From contig MSJI02000869.1 of assembly GCA_001931905.2 (NCBI GenBank), forward strand, positions 35,861 through 99,860: 64,000 bases of DNA, read 5' to 3'. The translations under genes and the position numbers were made by a program. This DNA comes from Cladosporium sp. IMV 00045 (taxonomy: Eukaryota > Ascomycota > Dothideomycetes > Cladosporiales > Cladosporiaceae). Shown here in pieces: positions 21,525 through 32,401 of this stretch. Below the pieces are notes generated by a model. It saw only the letters and a list, made by a program, of their open reading frames with translations. It made no database searches and was not told the DNA's origin. How positions within the stretch are numbered: the first letter of the stretch is position 1; every line of letters begins with the position of its first letter.

Positions 21525-24500
21525 TCAATCATCATACTCGATGACCAAATTCGTGGGCACCGGGCTCTCCTTCGCATTGCCATCGAGATAAAGCCTCGCA
21601 TTAACGCCCGCAATATCATGCTCGACGGTGTGGAAACGGCCATGCCTTCCCGGCGCGCGACGGACATTCTTCAACTTAAACACCTCCCTCAGCGTAGCAG
21701 CGAGCGAGCACCCGACCAACCTCGCGCCGAAGCAGAAATGCAGTCCGTGGCCGAGAAGCGTGTACGCGCTGAACGGACGGTGGGGGTCGAGTTTCTCCGG
21801 CTCCGGGAAAGCGACGGGGTCCATGGCCGCCTTTGAAGTGGCGACGAGGACAAGCGAGTTGGCTTTGATGTGGATTTTGCCGCGGGCGCCATCGTTGACC
21901 GTGACGTCTTTGGCGGCGACGCGGGGGAGGCCAGGCACGATGCCCGCGTGGCGCATGCCTTCGAAGACGAAGCCTTGCAGTTCGCGCTCGGAGGTTGCTT
22001 CGTCCATGTGGGCGAGCTGCACGATGCGCTCTTTGTACTGCTCGTAGCCTTCGGAGAGGAAGAGGTCGATGAGCAGGGAGGCTTGCTGGGTGATGTTGCC
22101 GGCGACGGGGGCGCCCATGCCGACGCAGTCGGCGACGAGGTCGGCGGTGGGGAGGTTGGAGGTGTTGAGGGCCTTGTAGAGGCGGTCGGCTTCGGGCTTG
22201 ACTTCGAAGGCGCTGCCCTTTGTCATCCAGTCGACGACGTGTTCGGTCAAGCCTTGCTGGGTCCTGAGGTGGGTTTCGAAGATCTTGCGGAGGAGCGGGG
22301 CGACCTTGGTGGCGCCCTCGCGCAGCTTCCACTCGTTGTGCGGGAGGATGTTGAAGCTCTGGTACATGAAGAGGACGATGTAGCATTCGAAGAGCTGAGG
22401 GATGGTGAGCACGCCGCGAGGGGTATCCTCCGTCTTCAGTGGGATGGCGAAACGGTTGGCAAGCCACATGATGGGGACGACGTTGCAGACGTCACGCACC
22501 ACGTTGAGGGAGCGACGCGTTCCCTTGTAGGCGAGCGACTTCTTCTTGATGAGGTCAGAAACAGTGTTGCGGAAGAACTTGGCGGCGTTGGCCTCGAAGT
22601 TCTGCTCGAAGAACACATCGTGAAGGAACTTGGAGCGGTCGTCGTGTCTCTTGGCCTCATCCCAGCCGAGCATGAAGTCACGACCGGCAGTGCAGTTGCG
22701 GATAGCATGCTGGTACATGACACGGAAGTTCTGGCGATCCTCGAAAACAGCCTTGCATCCAGCCTGCGTGTGAATGCCAATTATCTCTTTGCCACTGTGA
22801 GGGCGCTCGGTGTCGTACTGGTCGATGACCTCGTTGTCCCTCAAGATCCCACGCGCAGCGCGAGGCGTGTAAAATGGAAGCAGTGCGTAGGAAGAAGTAC
22901 CCGTGAAGCCGCCTGGCAGACCGTTGAAGAGAAGTGTGGGAAGCATACCACCGTACGCGCCGGGCGCGGACTCTGAAATCTTCGCGGCACCCCACTGAGT
23001 GAGGGTGCTGCTGTTGAAGTCGTAGCTGAGGAAGCGATCTCCGCGAACCAAAGCGACAGCGTCGTCAAGGATACCGCGACCAGTAGTCTGGCCAGGGCAG
23101 ACACCACTGCCGGGCATGGCTGGCTTGGTGCACTCGGCCATGAGACCGGGGTAAAGCTCGAGGTTGTCAATGTGACCGTAGAGGAGTTCGGCAGCTCTGG
23201 CAGTCTCCTCGTCCTCGTTCCATTCGTCGAAGCTTTCGTATGTCTTCAAGTTGAGATACTTGCGGAATCTGCGAGGTGTTAGCCTAATCTCGACGAAACG
23301 TATAATTGGACATCGACTTACTCATTCATGGTGCACACGTTGAAGGAGTTTCGTGCCTGAAGCATGCCCATGATGTCGACGCATCTCAGACTGGCAGGAG
23401 TACCGTGAGCGCCAAAGGCGTGAGCAGGCTCCTCAATGCAGTCCTTGATTACTTCCGCAAGGTCGTAGTCACTGAATTTGCCGTCATCGCCTCTCTCGAG
23501 GCCGCCAAATGTCCACGTCTTGGCGGGTTTCTTAAACTGCTCGCCAAAGACAGCGTACACTTTGTGCATCATAGCAGGCGTCATGTCATCGATGTCCTTG
23601 AGCTCAGGGATCGCCTCACGAATGATGTCTTCCATCCACTGGTCGTCAGCGGCACTCAATGCCGCATGCCAGTGGTAAAGAACTGCAAATTCCGTGGATA
23701 CCAAGCTGCCTGTACCGCGCTCGAGACGCTGGCCGCCAGCCTTGATCTCGGCACCCAGGTTGAGCCACCACTCCGAATCTGCGCGTGGGGTGTTGAGGAT
23801 AGCTGCGACGTAGTCCTTCAACACAACGGTAGCGAAGAAGCCAACGTTGATGTTGCGGGCAAGCTGGAAGATGTCGTTATCTTGCCTGGAAGAATATTCG
23901 GTCAGTCATGTCCTTCGGACTTCGGCGTCAACAAAACATACCAGGCCTTCTTCTCATCGTCTAGCTCATCCCAGTGGCGGTATTTGCCTTCCTCGTTCAC
24001 AGACAAGAGAGATTCTGCGATGTGGTTGTGATTGCGCGAGAACATGAGGAGGACCGCAACAACACCAGGCGGCATCATCATAATCCTTTCCGAGGCGATT
24101 GAGTCCGGGAAGATGCGACCATTCTCGTATGTCCTCACACGCTTCTGTAGCTCTCCAGTATTTCCGTATAATGTGCTCAAATCAACGTAGCTGGAAGTCT
24201 CGTTGATGTGACCTTTGCCAGGTTGGTGGCATGTTTGAAAGCATTCATGGATGACGACCGTCGCGAAAGAGAAGAACAGACGGTTGAGTCCTGAGGGATG
24301 CTCACGGAAAGGGCCCTTGCGCTTCATGAGCTGCTCATACACAAGCTCCGGGTCGGGAAGATTGGGACCCTTGGTCTTTGAAGGTGGCACATTGCGGGCG
24401 TACGCTGAGCCAGCCTTACCCATCTCGGGCATGTGTGGGTTGTTTCCGCTTCCATCATCGCTCCTATATCTGCACTCTGGGCCAGCCATTGTGGGAGGAG

Positions 24501-24961
24501 GATGAGGCAGATCATTCCATAGCATTCCAATGAATTTGTTTGCGACAGCCTCCCCAAGACCGCTATTACTGGGCAGACCCTGGAGGATCTGTACGCCATT
24601 TTCCAACATCAAATCTTTGTCGTCGATCGGTGCGCCGGAGGCAAGAGTGGGAATTGCCTGGAGGAGTTGTATTAGCACTAGTCGATAATTGGGTGGCCTC
24701 TCCAGTTCGCGGATGCTGCAGAGATTAGACGGATCACTGATTGCCTTTCAGAAGACACCAGTAGCTGTCAAAAATGCCGCCGTGCCAGCAGTGCTCAAAA
24801 CTCACCTCGGCCAAAGTCTTCTTGTCCTTGAATCCAAGGTTGTACATATCAGCGACCACAGAGGTTTTGCCCTCTGAGACCTGATCGTATTTGCCATCGG
24901 GAGCGCGAGCAGGATCCTTGCGGATGGTGCCAATGAGGCTCCTGATCTGTTCAATCGACAT
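21525..24961 (-). CDS. ppo: Psi-factor-producing oxygenase (fatty-acid dioxygenase-P450 fusion)
   Basis: My exons are 24961-24806, 24699-23942, 23885-23322 and 23268-21525, about 1073 aa, the usual Ppo length. The N-terminal half is the heme peroxidase/dioxygenase domain. VVIHECFQTC holds the likely distal His. YHWH at about residues 375-378 holds the radical Tyr and proximal His (PpoA numbering Tyr374/His377). The C-terminal half is P450-like: GNITQ near residue 883 matches the NxxQ pair used for hydroperoxide isomerisation, EGMR is the ExxR motif, and the heme Cys is in HFCFG near 1003. These enzymes convert linoleate or oleate to hydroperoxides and diols that balance sexual and asexual development. 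The acceptor of the first intron (24805-24700) is the weakest boundary. PpoA versus PpoB/C is not settled here. Confidence 0.93.
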
Positions 24962-26608
24962 GATTACAGCTACCTAGCAGGTTAGGTTTGAAAAACCGGC
25001 TTGATAGTGGTAGTGAAGCGACGACAATCCCTCAAAAGAAGTCGCCTTGAGTCGTAAGAGAGATGACCACCCTGAGACTTGGAAGAAGGGGAGAAAGGTA
25101 TAAGTCAGCAGAATAAAGGTATTGCAAGAGGATGACCGCAGAAAGGAAGGACAAAACACCTAGCGGCACGAGCAGCACCGTGGGTCTACATACATAGCTA
25201 CGCAAGCTACACGGCAACATAACGAGAGGGTTCATGAGATCGACACCGCCATCCGGGCCGAGCACGCTTATCGATCGCGCCGTGCCTTGGGCCGACGAGG
25301 TAAAGGCGGAGGGATTGGAGGTTTCTTCTCGGGCATGATGCGACGGCGCTGGCTGATGGCCCAACGGCACAGGCTCCGATGAGAATGAGACACCTCCACT
25401 GGCCAATTAATGGGCGTGCGACGACCACGTCGCATGCATGTCGCGGACTCGGTTACAGTAATATTGGCACTATAGCACCAGAGCAATTGCTGGATTGCGT
25501 CGAAGGCCTACACAACAGGTATAGAGGACTTTGGACGAGGTGGGGCTGGGCGCGTGCTCTGGACGCGGCAGAGCAACGTGAGTGGGCAACATCGAATCAC
25601 AGCGATCGCGATGACAGCAAGCCGGGAGGCTGGGCGGAGTGAAAGAGTTTTGCGGTGGGCGGACCGGTGTTTTGGGTGTGTGGAGTTGAACAAAGATGTA
25701 GTGCTGTTCTAGTAGTGCAGTAGCGGAGTGGTAGTTCGCTCGCAGGAGGCCAATTCGACGCGCCAGTGAGCGGCGGGGGATTACTGAAGAGGATGGAGGG
25801 CAACAGGAGTGCGCATATCCCCAATCGGGCAGATCTCCAGGGAGCGGAGGATGGCGTGGGAGGTCCGACGTCAAACATTGCCGCACTTGGTTGGCCACGC
25901 CGCCACCAGGTTCCGGGTGGGCGGGTGGCAGGAGAGATCGCGGTTCATCCCGTGTGATAGGCGAGAGGCTAATGCGGAGCTAGCTCAGACCATTGAAGAG
26001 ATTCAGAGCTCGCCATGCTGCTACCTCCTACTAAAACTTGATTCCGCTGTTAACGGTGGCAGCTGGCGTGGCCTCGATGACGGTTGGGCCGAAGATCAGC
26101 TCGTGTCCTGTGCAAGTCATGGTCGACGAGCACAGCTGCTGCGATTCGGCGTGTGTTGGCTGCCGTTCGTCTGTGTGGCATCAGGTTGGCGTCAACAGCG
26201 TATTACCGCAGCTGCAGTATAGGGCAGCGACATGCGTGTGTCAATAGCACGACCTTGGCTGGCTGGCGACCTGTCGTCCCATCGACGCGACCTGCTAAAT
26301 GATCGGCAGTTTGCTACCGCATCGCGATGTGCTACGGTTGACGACATATGCAGCCCACGTATTACAGTATATTGGAGTCCAAGCTCTCGCTCTAATGGCT
26401 GGTGTTCACGCCGAACTGGGTGGGAAGTCTCCCGGCAACAGATCCGCGCCAGAGAATCCTCCGCCTTCTTAATATCAGGTAGAGACGAGCTGCTTCACTG
26501 ACATGTGACAGTTGGTGGCGTTGCTTTTGGACGACTCTTGCGGTTCTCTTTACCTACAGCCCTACAGTCAGCGCAAATTCTCCCGCGTGAATATCTAATC
26601 CCTCAATC
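24962..26608. other. Divergent intergenic region (Ppo / DUF2235 hydrolase)
   Basis: 1.65 kb with no convincing gene. Frames of up to 142 codons on the minus strand are low-complexity and have no domain. It probably contains both promoters. Confidence 0.45.
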
Positions 26609-28339
26609 ATGGGCTCCATCAATGAGCACTGGCTGCCGCGCAGATATCCTGCGCAGAAATATCCCGAATGCTTGTCCGAACATGATGCAGCCAAGGCCTA
26701 TACCACTGCCAGCACGCCTCCCAAGATTCCTGTCAACCTCTGCGCAGCAGAAGACTCCCATAATCTTCCACCCAAGGGCCGTACGCTCGTGGTCTGTCTG
26801 GACGGCACTGGAGATCAGTTCGACCACGACAACAGCAATGTCGTTCACTTTGTTGCCACCTTGAAGAAAGATGACCCCAACCAGGTCGTCTATTATCAAA
26901 GTGGAATTGGTACCTACGATGGCGATGGCCTCAGTTCTGGGTTCGCGGCTGCTATGGATATGGCCGTGGGCAGCTCGCTTGGTGTACACGTCAGAGATGC
27001 GTACCATTTCTTGATGCAAAACTACCACGAAGGCGATCGGATCTGCCTCTTTGGCTTCTCGCGAGGCGCCTATACAGCACGCTGCCTGGCTGGAATGCTG
27101 AATAAGGTCGGCCTCCTACCAGCACACAACAAAGCTCAGGTTCATTTCGCGTACAACTTTTTCAAGGATGATTCCGAGATTGGCTGGATGATGAGCCAGG
27201 GGTTCAAGAAGACATTCTGTATCGAGGTCAATGTCTATTTCTTGGGACTCTGGGATTGCGTTGCCAGTGTGGGCTTCATCCCAAGACGACTTCCATTCAC
27301 CAAGACTTCAAGCAACAGGATTGGATATTTCCGCCACGCCATGGCTCTGGATGAGCACCGCGCCAAATTCAAAGTCTGCCGTTGGGTGCGACAAGACAAG
27401 AATCAAGAAGCCGAAGCCCAGAGCAAACTGCGCAGCCTGCGCAACAAGCTGCGCCGCACTCACCGCAGCGAGAGGGCCAAAGACCTCCAACTACAGGAAC
27501 TGGTCAGGAACCCCCGCAAACTCTCCTCCGCCTCCAACACGACCGGCCTCACCCACCGATCCGGCAAGACCAGCAAATCAAGCAAATCCAAGTCCCAGTC
27601 CGACAACCCCTTCGAAGACGAAACCGACACCGAGAACGAGATCGACTATGAAAACCAAATGCGCAACGACGAAGAAGAGCGCTCACCCGCCGACGTGCTC
27701 GAAGTCTGGTTCGCGGGCGCGCACGCAGACGTCGGCGGCGGCGCGGTGCGCAACGAAACCCGCCACGTCCTGGCCCGCATCCCGCTCCGCTGGATGATCC
27801 GCGAGACCTTCAAGTGCAACACGGGAATCCTGTACAAGCGCGACGCCCTCGCCGAAACGGGGCTCGACGTCCCCTCCCTCTGGCCCATCTACCAAGCGCG
27901 CCAGCGCCCCGTCGTCGGCCCCTCGCCCGCCATCCTCGAACTGTCCAAGCACAAAGACCTGCCCGCGCTGCAACGCCGTCCCCACGCCCTCAAACACTTC
28001 ACCACGCACGGCGATCTCGACTACCCGCAATCAGCGGGCGAAGCGGAACTCCTGCCGGAGCAAGTGGAGGACTGCTTCGACGCGCTGGCGCCGATGAACG
28101 ACCAGCTGGTGCAGGCCAAGGGTTGGTGGCTGGGAGAGTTCTGGCCGGTGAAGATTCGCGTGCAGTGTTTGCGCAACGACGACTGGACGAAGCGGCTGAC
28201 GATGAATTTGGGGAGGTATCGTGCTGTGCAGGACGTCGAGCCTGTGATGCATTGGACTGTCAAGCATCGCATGGAGGAGATGGGGTACTATGTTAAGAAC
28301 AGGTGTCATAGGAGGGCTGTTTGGAGGCTTCATGTTTGA
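26609..28339 (+). CDS. DUF2235 alpha/beta-hydrolase (Tle1-like phospholipase fold)
   Basis: A single-exon 576-aa frame. Residues ~49-70 read TLVVCLDGTGDQFDHDNSNV, the first strand and oxyanion region of DUF2235. GFSRGAYTAR at ~150-159 is the GxSxG-type nucleophile elbow. WFAGAHADVGGG (near residue 368) holds a likely acid and second His element (WFxGxHxDVGGG). In bacteria this family includes the type VI secretion phospholipase Tle1; fungal members are widespread and mostly uncharacterised. There is no signal peptide. Residues ~265-355 form a charged, Lys/Arg- then Asp/Glu-rich insertion, so the catalytic domain is split by a flexible loop. It is divergent from the Ppo gene, which uses free fatty acids; a functional link is only inferred. 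Confidence 0.85.
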   Translation: MGSINEHWLPRRYPAQKYPECLSEHDAAKAYTTASTPPKIPVNLCAAEDSHNLPPKGRTLVVCLDGTGDQFDHDNSNVVHFVATLKKDDPNQVVYYQSGIGTYDGDGLSSGFAAAMDMAVGSSLGVHVRDAYHFLMQNYHEGDRICLFGFSRGAYTARCLAGMLNKVGLLPAHNKAQVHFAYNFFKDDSEIGWMMSQGFKKTFCIEVNVYFLGLWDCVASVGFIPRRLPFTKTSSNRIGYFRHAMALDEHRAKFKVCRWVRQDKNQEAEAQSKLRSLRNKLRRTHRSERAKDLQLQELVRNPRKLSSASNTTGLTHRSGKTSKSSKSKSQSDNPFEDETDTENEIDYENQMRNDEEERSPADVLEVWFAGAHADVGGGAVRNETRHVLARIPLRWMIRETFKCNTGILYKRDALAETGLDVPSLWPIYQARQRPVVGPSPAILELSKHKDLPALQRRPHALKHFTTHGDLDYPQSAGEAELLPEQVEDCFDALAPMNDQLVQAKGWWLGEFWPVKIRVQCLRNDDWTKRLTMNLGRYRAVQDVEPVMHWTVKHRMEEMGYYVKNRCHRRAVWRLHV

Positions 28340-29038
28340 GATTGGTGAGTGATGGGCGGTGTGGTAGTCGTAATGTGATTTTGGAGGGACCAGCGCAACC
28401 GTGCATGTTTAGGACGAACAAGAGAAAGAGAGTTTTCATTGAAAGATTCCCCCAGAATGTAATCGATCTTTCTTGTCAGGCATAGCTTCTCGATCACGAA
28501 CGCAGCAACTTCCTGAACATTCTTGATGGTTCCCAATCTGAAAACAGGCGTTGGCCGTTCATGCTTCCCGATGAGAAACAGCATTGCACCGACTGAATAA
28601 AATCGAATTGATTATCAAAAGCATCACACAAGCCCCTTCCTCATCACCTACATATACCTGATATGCCGTCCCGTTGTTTGCTTGACTACCAGCCAACACC
28701 AACATCCACCACGAACGTGTCCTTGTACGAAAAGGTCCTGATCACTCTCATCAAACACGCTCGGTGGTGAAACATGGCATCGTACGAGCCACAAAAAAAC
28801 AAGTCTCGTTCATCTTCAAGTTGACAGGATTCCACACGATCGCTCGTTTCCCAAACTCCCTACACAATCATCAATCTCAATTCCCACCCATCCTTCCCAT
28901 CCCCACGTGCATTCAGCCACTATCGACAGCTCTCTCTACACTTCACTTCACCTCACACCCGAATTTCAAGCAGACCAAAACATCAAGATCCCAAAACCCA
29001 CGATCTCCGCAGGGTCAAAAGAAGAAGACAGCAAATAT
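28340..29038. other. Intergenic region before the tRNA gene
   Basis: The 3' UTR of the DUF2235 gene and an A/C-rich stretch. No gene-like frame is seen. Confidence 0.5.
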
Positions 29039-29140
29039 GCATCGGCCGGGAATCGAACCCGGGGCTAGCCGACATCTGAAGTGGTTCTGTTGAATCGCTT
29101 CTAATGGCAACGGCTAATTTTACCACTAAACCACCAATGC
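29039..29140 (-). tRNA. tRNA-Gly(GCC) with a 32-nt intron
   Basis: On the minus strand the acceptor arms GCATTGG and CCGATGC pair with one G-T. The D arm contains the A box TGGTTTAGTGG. The anticodon loop TTGCCAT has anticodon GCC, and the stem AGCCG pairs with CGGCT. The T arm is CCGGG-TTCGATT-CCCGG and contains the B box. The anticodon stem closes only if 29,073-29,104 is removed, placing the intron one base 3' of the anticodon, the canonical eukaryotic position. Confidence 0.92.
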
Positions 29141-29211
29141 TTGGATGGAATCCATCTTATGTAAGTCATATAGTAAAATTTGTGTGAGGGAGCTGAATGA
29201 AATGCACGAAA

Positions 29212-29272
29212 CGTTATTTCGAAAACATACACGTATCTATATTGCCAATGTGTGTATGTTTTCGAAATAACG
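29212..29272. repeat. Perfect 21-bp inverted repeat with 19-nt loop
   Basis: The left arm 29,212-29,232 starts CGTTATTTCG. The right arm 29,252-29,272 is its exact reverse complement and ends CGAAATAACG. It lies 72 bases upstream of the tRNA-Gly gene in intergenic DNA. An RNA from either strand would fold into a 21-bp hairpin. Confidence 0.9.
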
Positions 29273-29717
29273 CAAGTCAAAACGAACGCGATGTGATCAG
29301 ACATGAAAACAGGCCGTGTAGGTACATGTAGCTGTAATATGATACACAGACTAGTAGAAGCAACAACGACTGATAAACACAACTAACCTCGACGAACGAA
29401 TCGAGCTTTATAATATTAGAACTGAGGACACACACGAAACAAACATTGGAAAAGACAAAAGTGAGAATGAAACACCTCAGCCGTGAATGTGAATGGTTCG
29501 CAAAGTTGACAAGAATAAGTGGAAGCTCCCAGAAGAGAACAGGCTCCAGAAAGAATCATCTGTATACGTTCCTCCCTACTGAACGAGATTTTTGCGCCGA
29601 GTGCTGTGCGTTTGTGGTTTTGAAATGAGGCATGATGGATGGAGAAGAAGGAGTAAGAAAGCTAAGCGAGTTGTGTACACAAGATGTCTACACAATGAGC
29701 AGACCTAACTTCACCTC

Positions 29718-31240
29718 TTAGTTGACAAGAGCCAGAGCAGCAACAGCAGCCATGGCGACGGTGGCAAAAGCGGCGTTGACGGTGCCCGCGGCGCTCTGCG
29801 CGTCGCCGGAGCCGGAGGAGCCGGAGCTGGAGACGTCGCTGCCCTCGCTGGGGTTGTTGTTGGAAGCGCCGCCGCGCTCGTTGCTGGTGTCCTCGCTCTC
29901 GGTGACGCCGTCGCTGAGGTCGACGCTGGTGGGGGAGGTGTCCTGGCCCCAGTGGGAGCCCTCGCCGCCGAGACCGGGGGCCTCGCCCGCGCCGTTCTGG
30001 ATGTAGTCCTCGGCGTCGGCGGGGATCTCGGGCAGGTTCTCGGTGTCGAGGGGCCAGTCTTCGCTCTCGGCGGGGCAGGCGAGGTGCTCGACGTCGCCGT
30101 CGGTCTTCATGCCGCCGGAACCGGTGGGCGCGGGGTTGGCCTCGAGCTGGTCGCGGAGACGGCGGAAGTCATCGTTGGGCTGGGCGCCGTTGTCGCCGAG
30201 TTCGACGAGGCCGTAGCCGTTGGGCTCGATGGTGAACTCGTAGGCGAGACCGCCAGAGTAGACGCCGGTCATGTTCTCGGACATGAGAGCCTCGATCTCG
30301 TTCCAGTCACGGCGGTTGGTGATGCAGCCAAACTCAGAGAGGAAAAGAGGAATGGTGTAGTTGCTGTACAGCTCGACCTTCTGGTCCCAGCCGGACCTGA
30401 CGAAGTCGGACGGGTCGCACCATGCATAGTCGTTGAGGGCGAAGAAGTCAGAGCGAGCGTTGTCGTCGTCACCGCAAGCGAAGTAGATGGCCTGCTGGTA
30501 AACGTTCTCCTTGACATCGGCGGCGGAGTAACCAACGGGGATGCGGCGGTCGGCCTGGGCGCCAATGTAGCGCTTCATGTCACGGGTGACGGCCTTGACG
30601 TAAGGCGCAGCGTTGGTGTTGTTCTTAGCGTTGATGACCTCGTTGCCAGAGAAGAAAAGGAACAGGTTGTCTTTGATCGATTCGTTAGATGTGTTCCAAC
30701 GATACGGGAGGAACTTTGTACTCACTGTAGCCACCGAACTCATCGATAGTGGCAAAAAGGTGCTGAAGGTAGTCGGAGTTGTAGGACTGGTGAAGAGTCT
30801 CGGCGCTCTCACGGTTGAGAGAGTACTTGGGGGTGCTGGCATCAAGAGCGAGGTAAATGCCAGCTTCGTCGAGCATGCGCATAGCCTCGGTGTGGTCCTC
30901 GCTGTTGTCGACAGTGTAGATACGGATGGTGTTGATTCCAAGCTCCTTGAACATCTCGACGTCGGCAGAGAAGGCGTCAAGGTCGAGCATAGGGTCCTCA
31001 GCATCAGCGGCACCACCGGGCTGGTAGGCGACACCACGAACGTAGAAGCGCTCATCGCCGGCCATGAAGGCATTGCCGTCAACGGTGATCTTGCCATCTA
31101 GTCAGCATCTCGTGATGTTATTGTGTATCACGACTAAATCATACCGGTGTGAGGTTACCGCTCTGGCGCTTCTTGATCTTGCCAAAAGCTCCCGTAGCGA
31201 GAGAAGCCGCCGCAACGGCGGTGGTGAAAACAGACTTCAT
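29718..31240 (-). CDS. GPI-anchored GH72 beta-1,3-glucanosyltransferase (Gas/Gel type)
   Basis: My exons are 31240-31145, 31089-30726 and 30670-29718, 470 aa. Exon 1 is a signal peptide plus a KKRQ-like processing site. The splice gives ITVDGNAF...DERFYVRGVAYQPGG, the GH72 N-terminal signature. The acid/base Glu is in FFSGNEV (near residue 163) and the nucleophile Glu in FLSEFGC (near 262). The catalytic domain is followed by a Cys-poor Ser/Gly/Glu-rich stalk with no full X8/CBM43 module, then a hydrophobic GPI-attachment tail. The enzyme splits and rejoins beta-1,3-glucan chains to elongate them at the plasma membrane and wall. It is one of the Gel family without CBM43. A separate X8-containing paralogue would be expected elsewhere. 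Confidence 0.93.
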
Positions 31241-32401
31241 GATATCGTCTGAACGACGGATGTGTAACGAATGTGGTGGCGTTAAAAGCCAGAAAAATAA
31301 ATTAGAAAAAAGCGGTGGATAGGTTGAAAAAAGGAAACAAATGGATTTGGTGAACAACAGAGTAAGAAACGACGGGAAGGGTAGGAAACACCTTTACATC
31401 AACGCCATGCGAGCGGATGGAGGGCTTTCGTTCTTATTCACCCCATCACGGCCGTTCACAAGACATTTCCAGGGATGCCGAGTCGCGGCCAAGATAGACG
31501 CGCAAAGCGCCCAGCTCGCTGCCCAGGCCGATGGTCCAGCGACTATTTGACACGGCCGCGCCTGTGAGAGGCTGCCCGCGGCCGAAACGGTATCACTAGC
31601 AAATTAGTATCGCTGCTGGCCACTTCTTGACTGCGACCTGAAGCGCCTTGGGAGTGGCGCAGACGCGTGCGTAGAGTCTGTTGGGTGGTTTGTCTGTCAC
31701 GGATGGATGAGAGAGAGTGTTGTGCCCAGAAATTGCATGGAGTCTTGGTGCTGCGCGCCAGCCCGCCACAAGATGGAGACCCGAAACTTGAGAGTCGACT
31801 CGCGAATGGTGATAATAAGTATAGCCGCCTCCTGGCCGAGCCAATGGGTCTTTGGATATGCTCGTCATTGCTCACAGATAGCCGGTCGTGCAGGTCTTGT
31901 GAGGTGCGAGATCTATGGGTGAGGTCGCTGATGGCGGACGGCAATCAGACACTCCGATGGCTCTTGATGACTGAGGACGCCCATGGCCAAACAGCACACC
32001 AAACAGCACACCCATGAGCGGCAATCTCGCGTGGCAAGGGCTCTGCACACTGCACAGACACAGATCGCCACCTCATCTAGGCCCCACCACAGCTGTCGTG
32101 AAAGGAAGTATAGGAGTAGTGATTCAAGTAGGAGGTAGGGTGAGAAAGTCCCAGAGGATGAGCAAGCAAAGCGGCCGTTCGTTGGCCAAATTGACTCTCA
32201 CTTCCTAGCCTGGTACTATTTCAATTTATCTGCTTTCGTAGTCTCAAATCCAACCTTCTGCTAATCATTACAGTATTTTCTCAGGATTGCGCTTAAGTCA
32301 TGCAGCTAATCAGACGTCACAGTCCCGCCTCCAGGCTTCTTCCAACTCGTGCTGTGCATCTCTACCACCGGGCCACTCTTCCGCGGACTCCATTATACAA
32401 A
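31241..32401. other. Intergenic: GH72 promoter and GH31 3' side
   Basis: No domain-bearing frame. A 133-codon minus-strand frame (31,543-31,944) is rejected as non-coding. It contains the upstream region of the GH72 gene. Confidence 0.45.

Noticed and set aside
21870..22976. 368-codon plus-strand frame opposite Ppo
   Set aside because: Shadow; the minus strand carries the P450 motifs.
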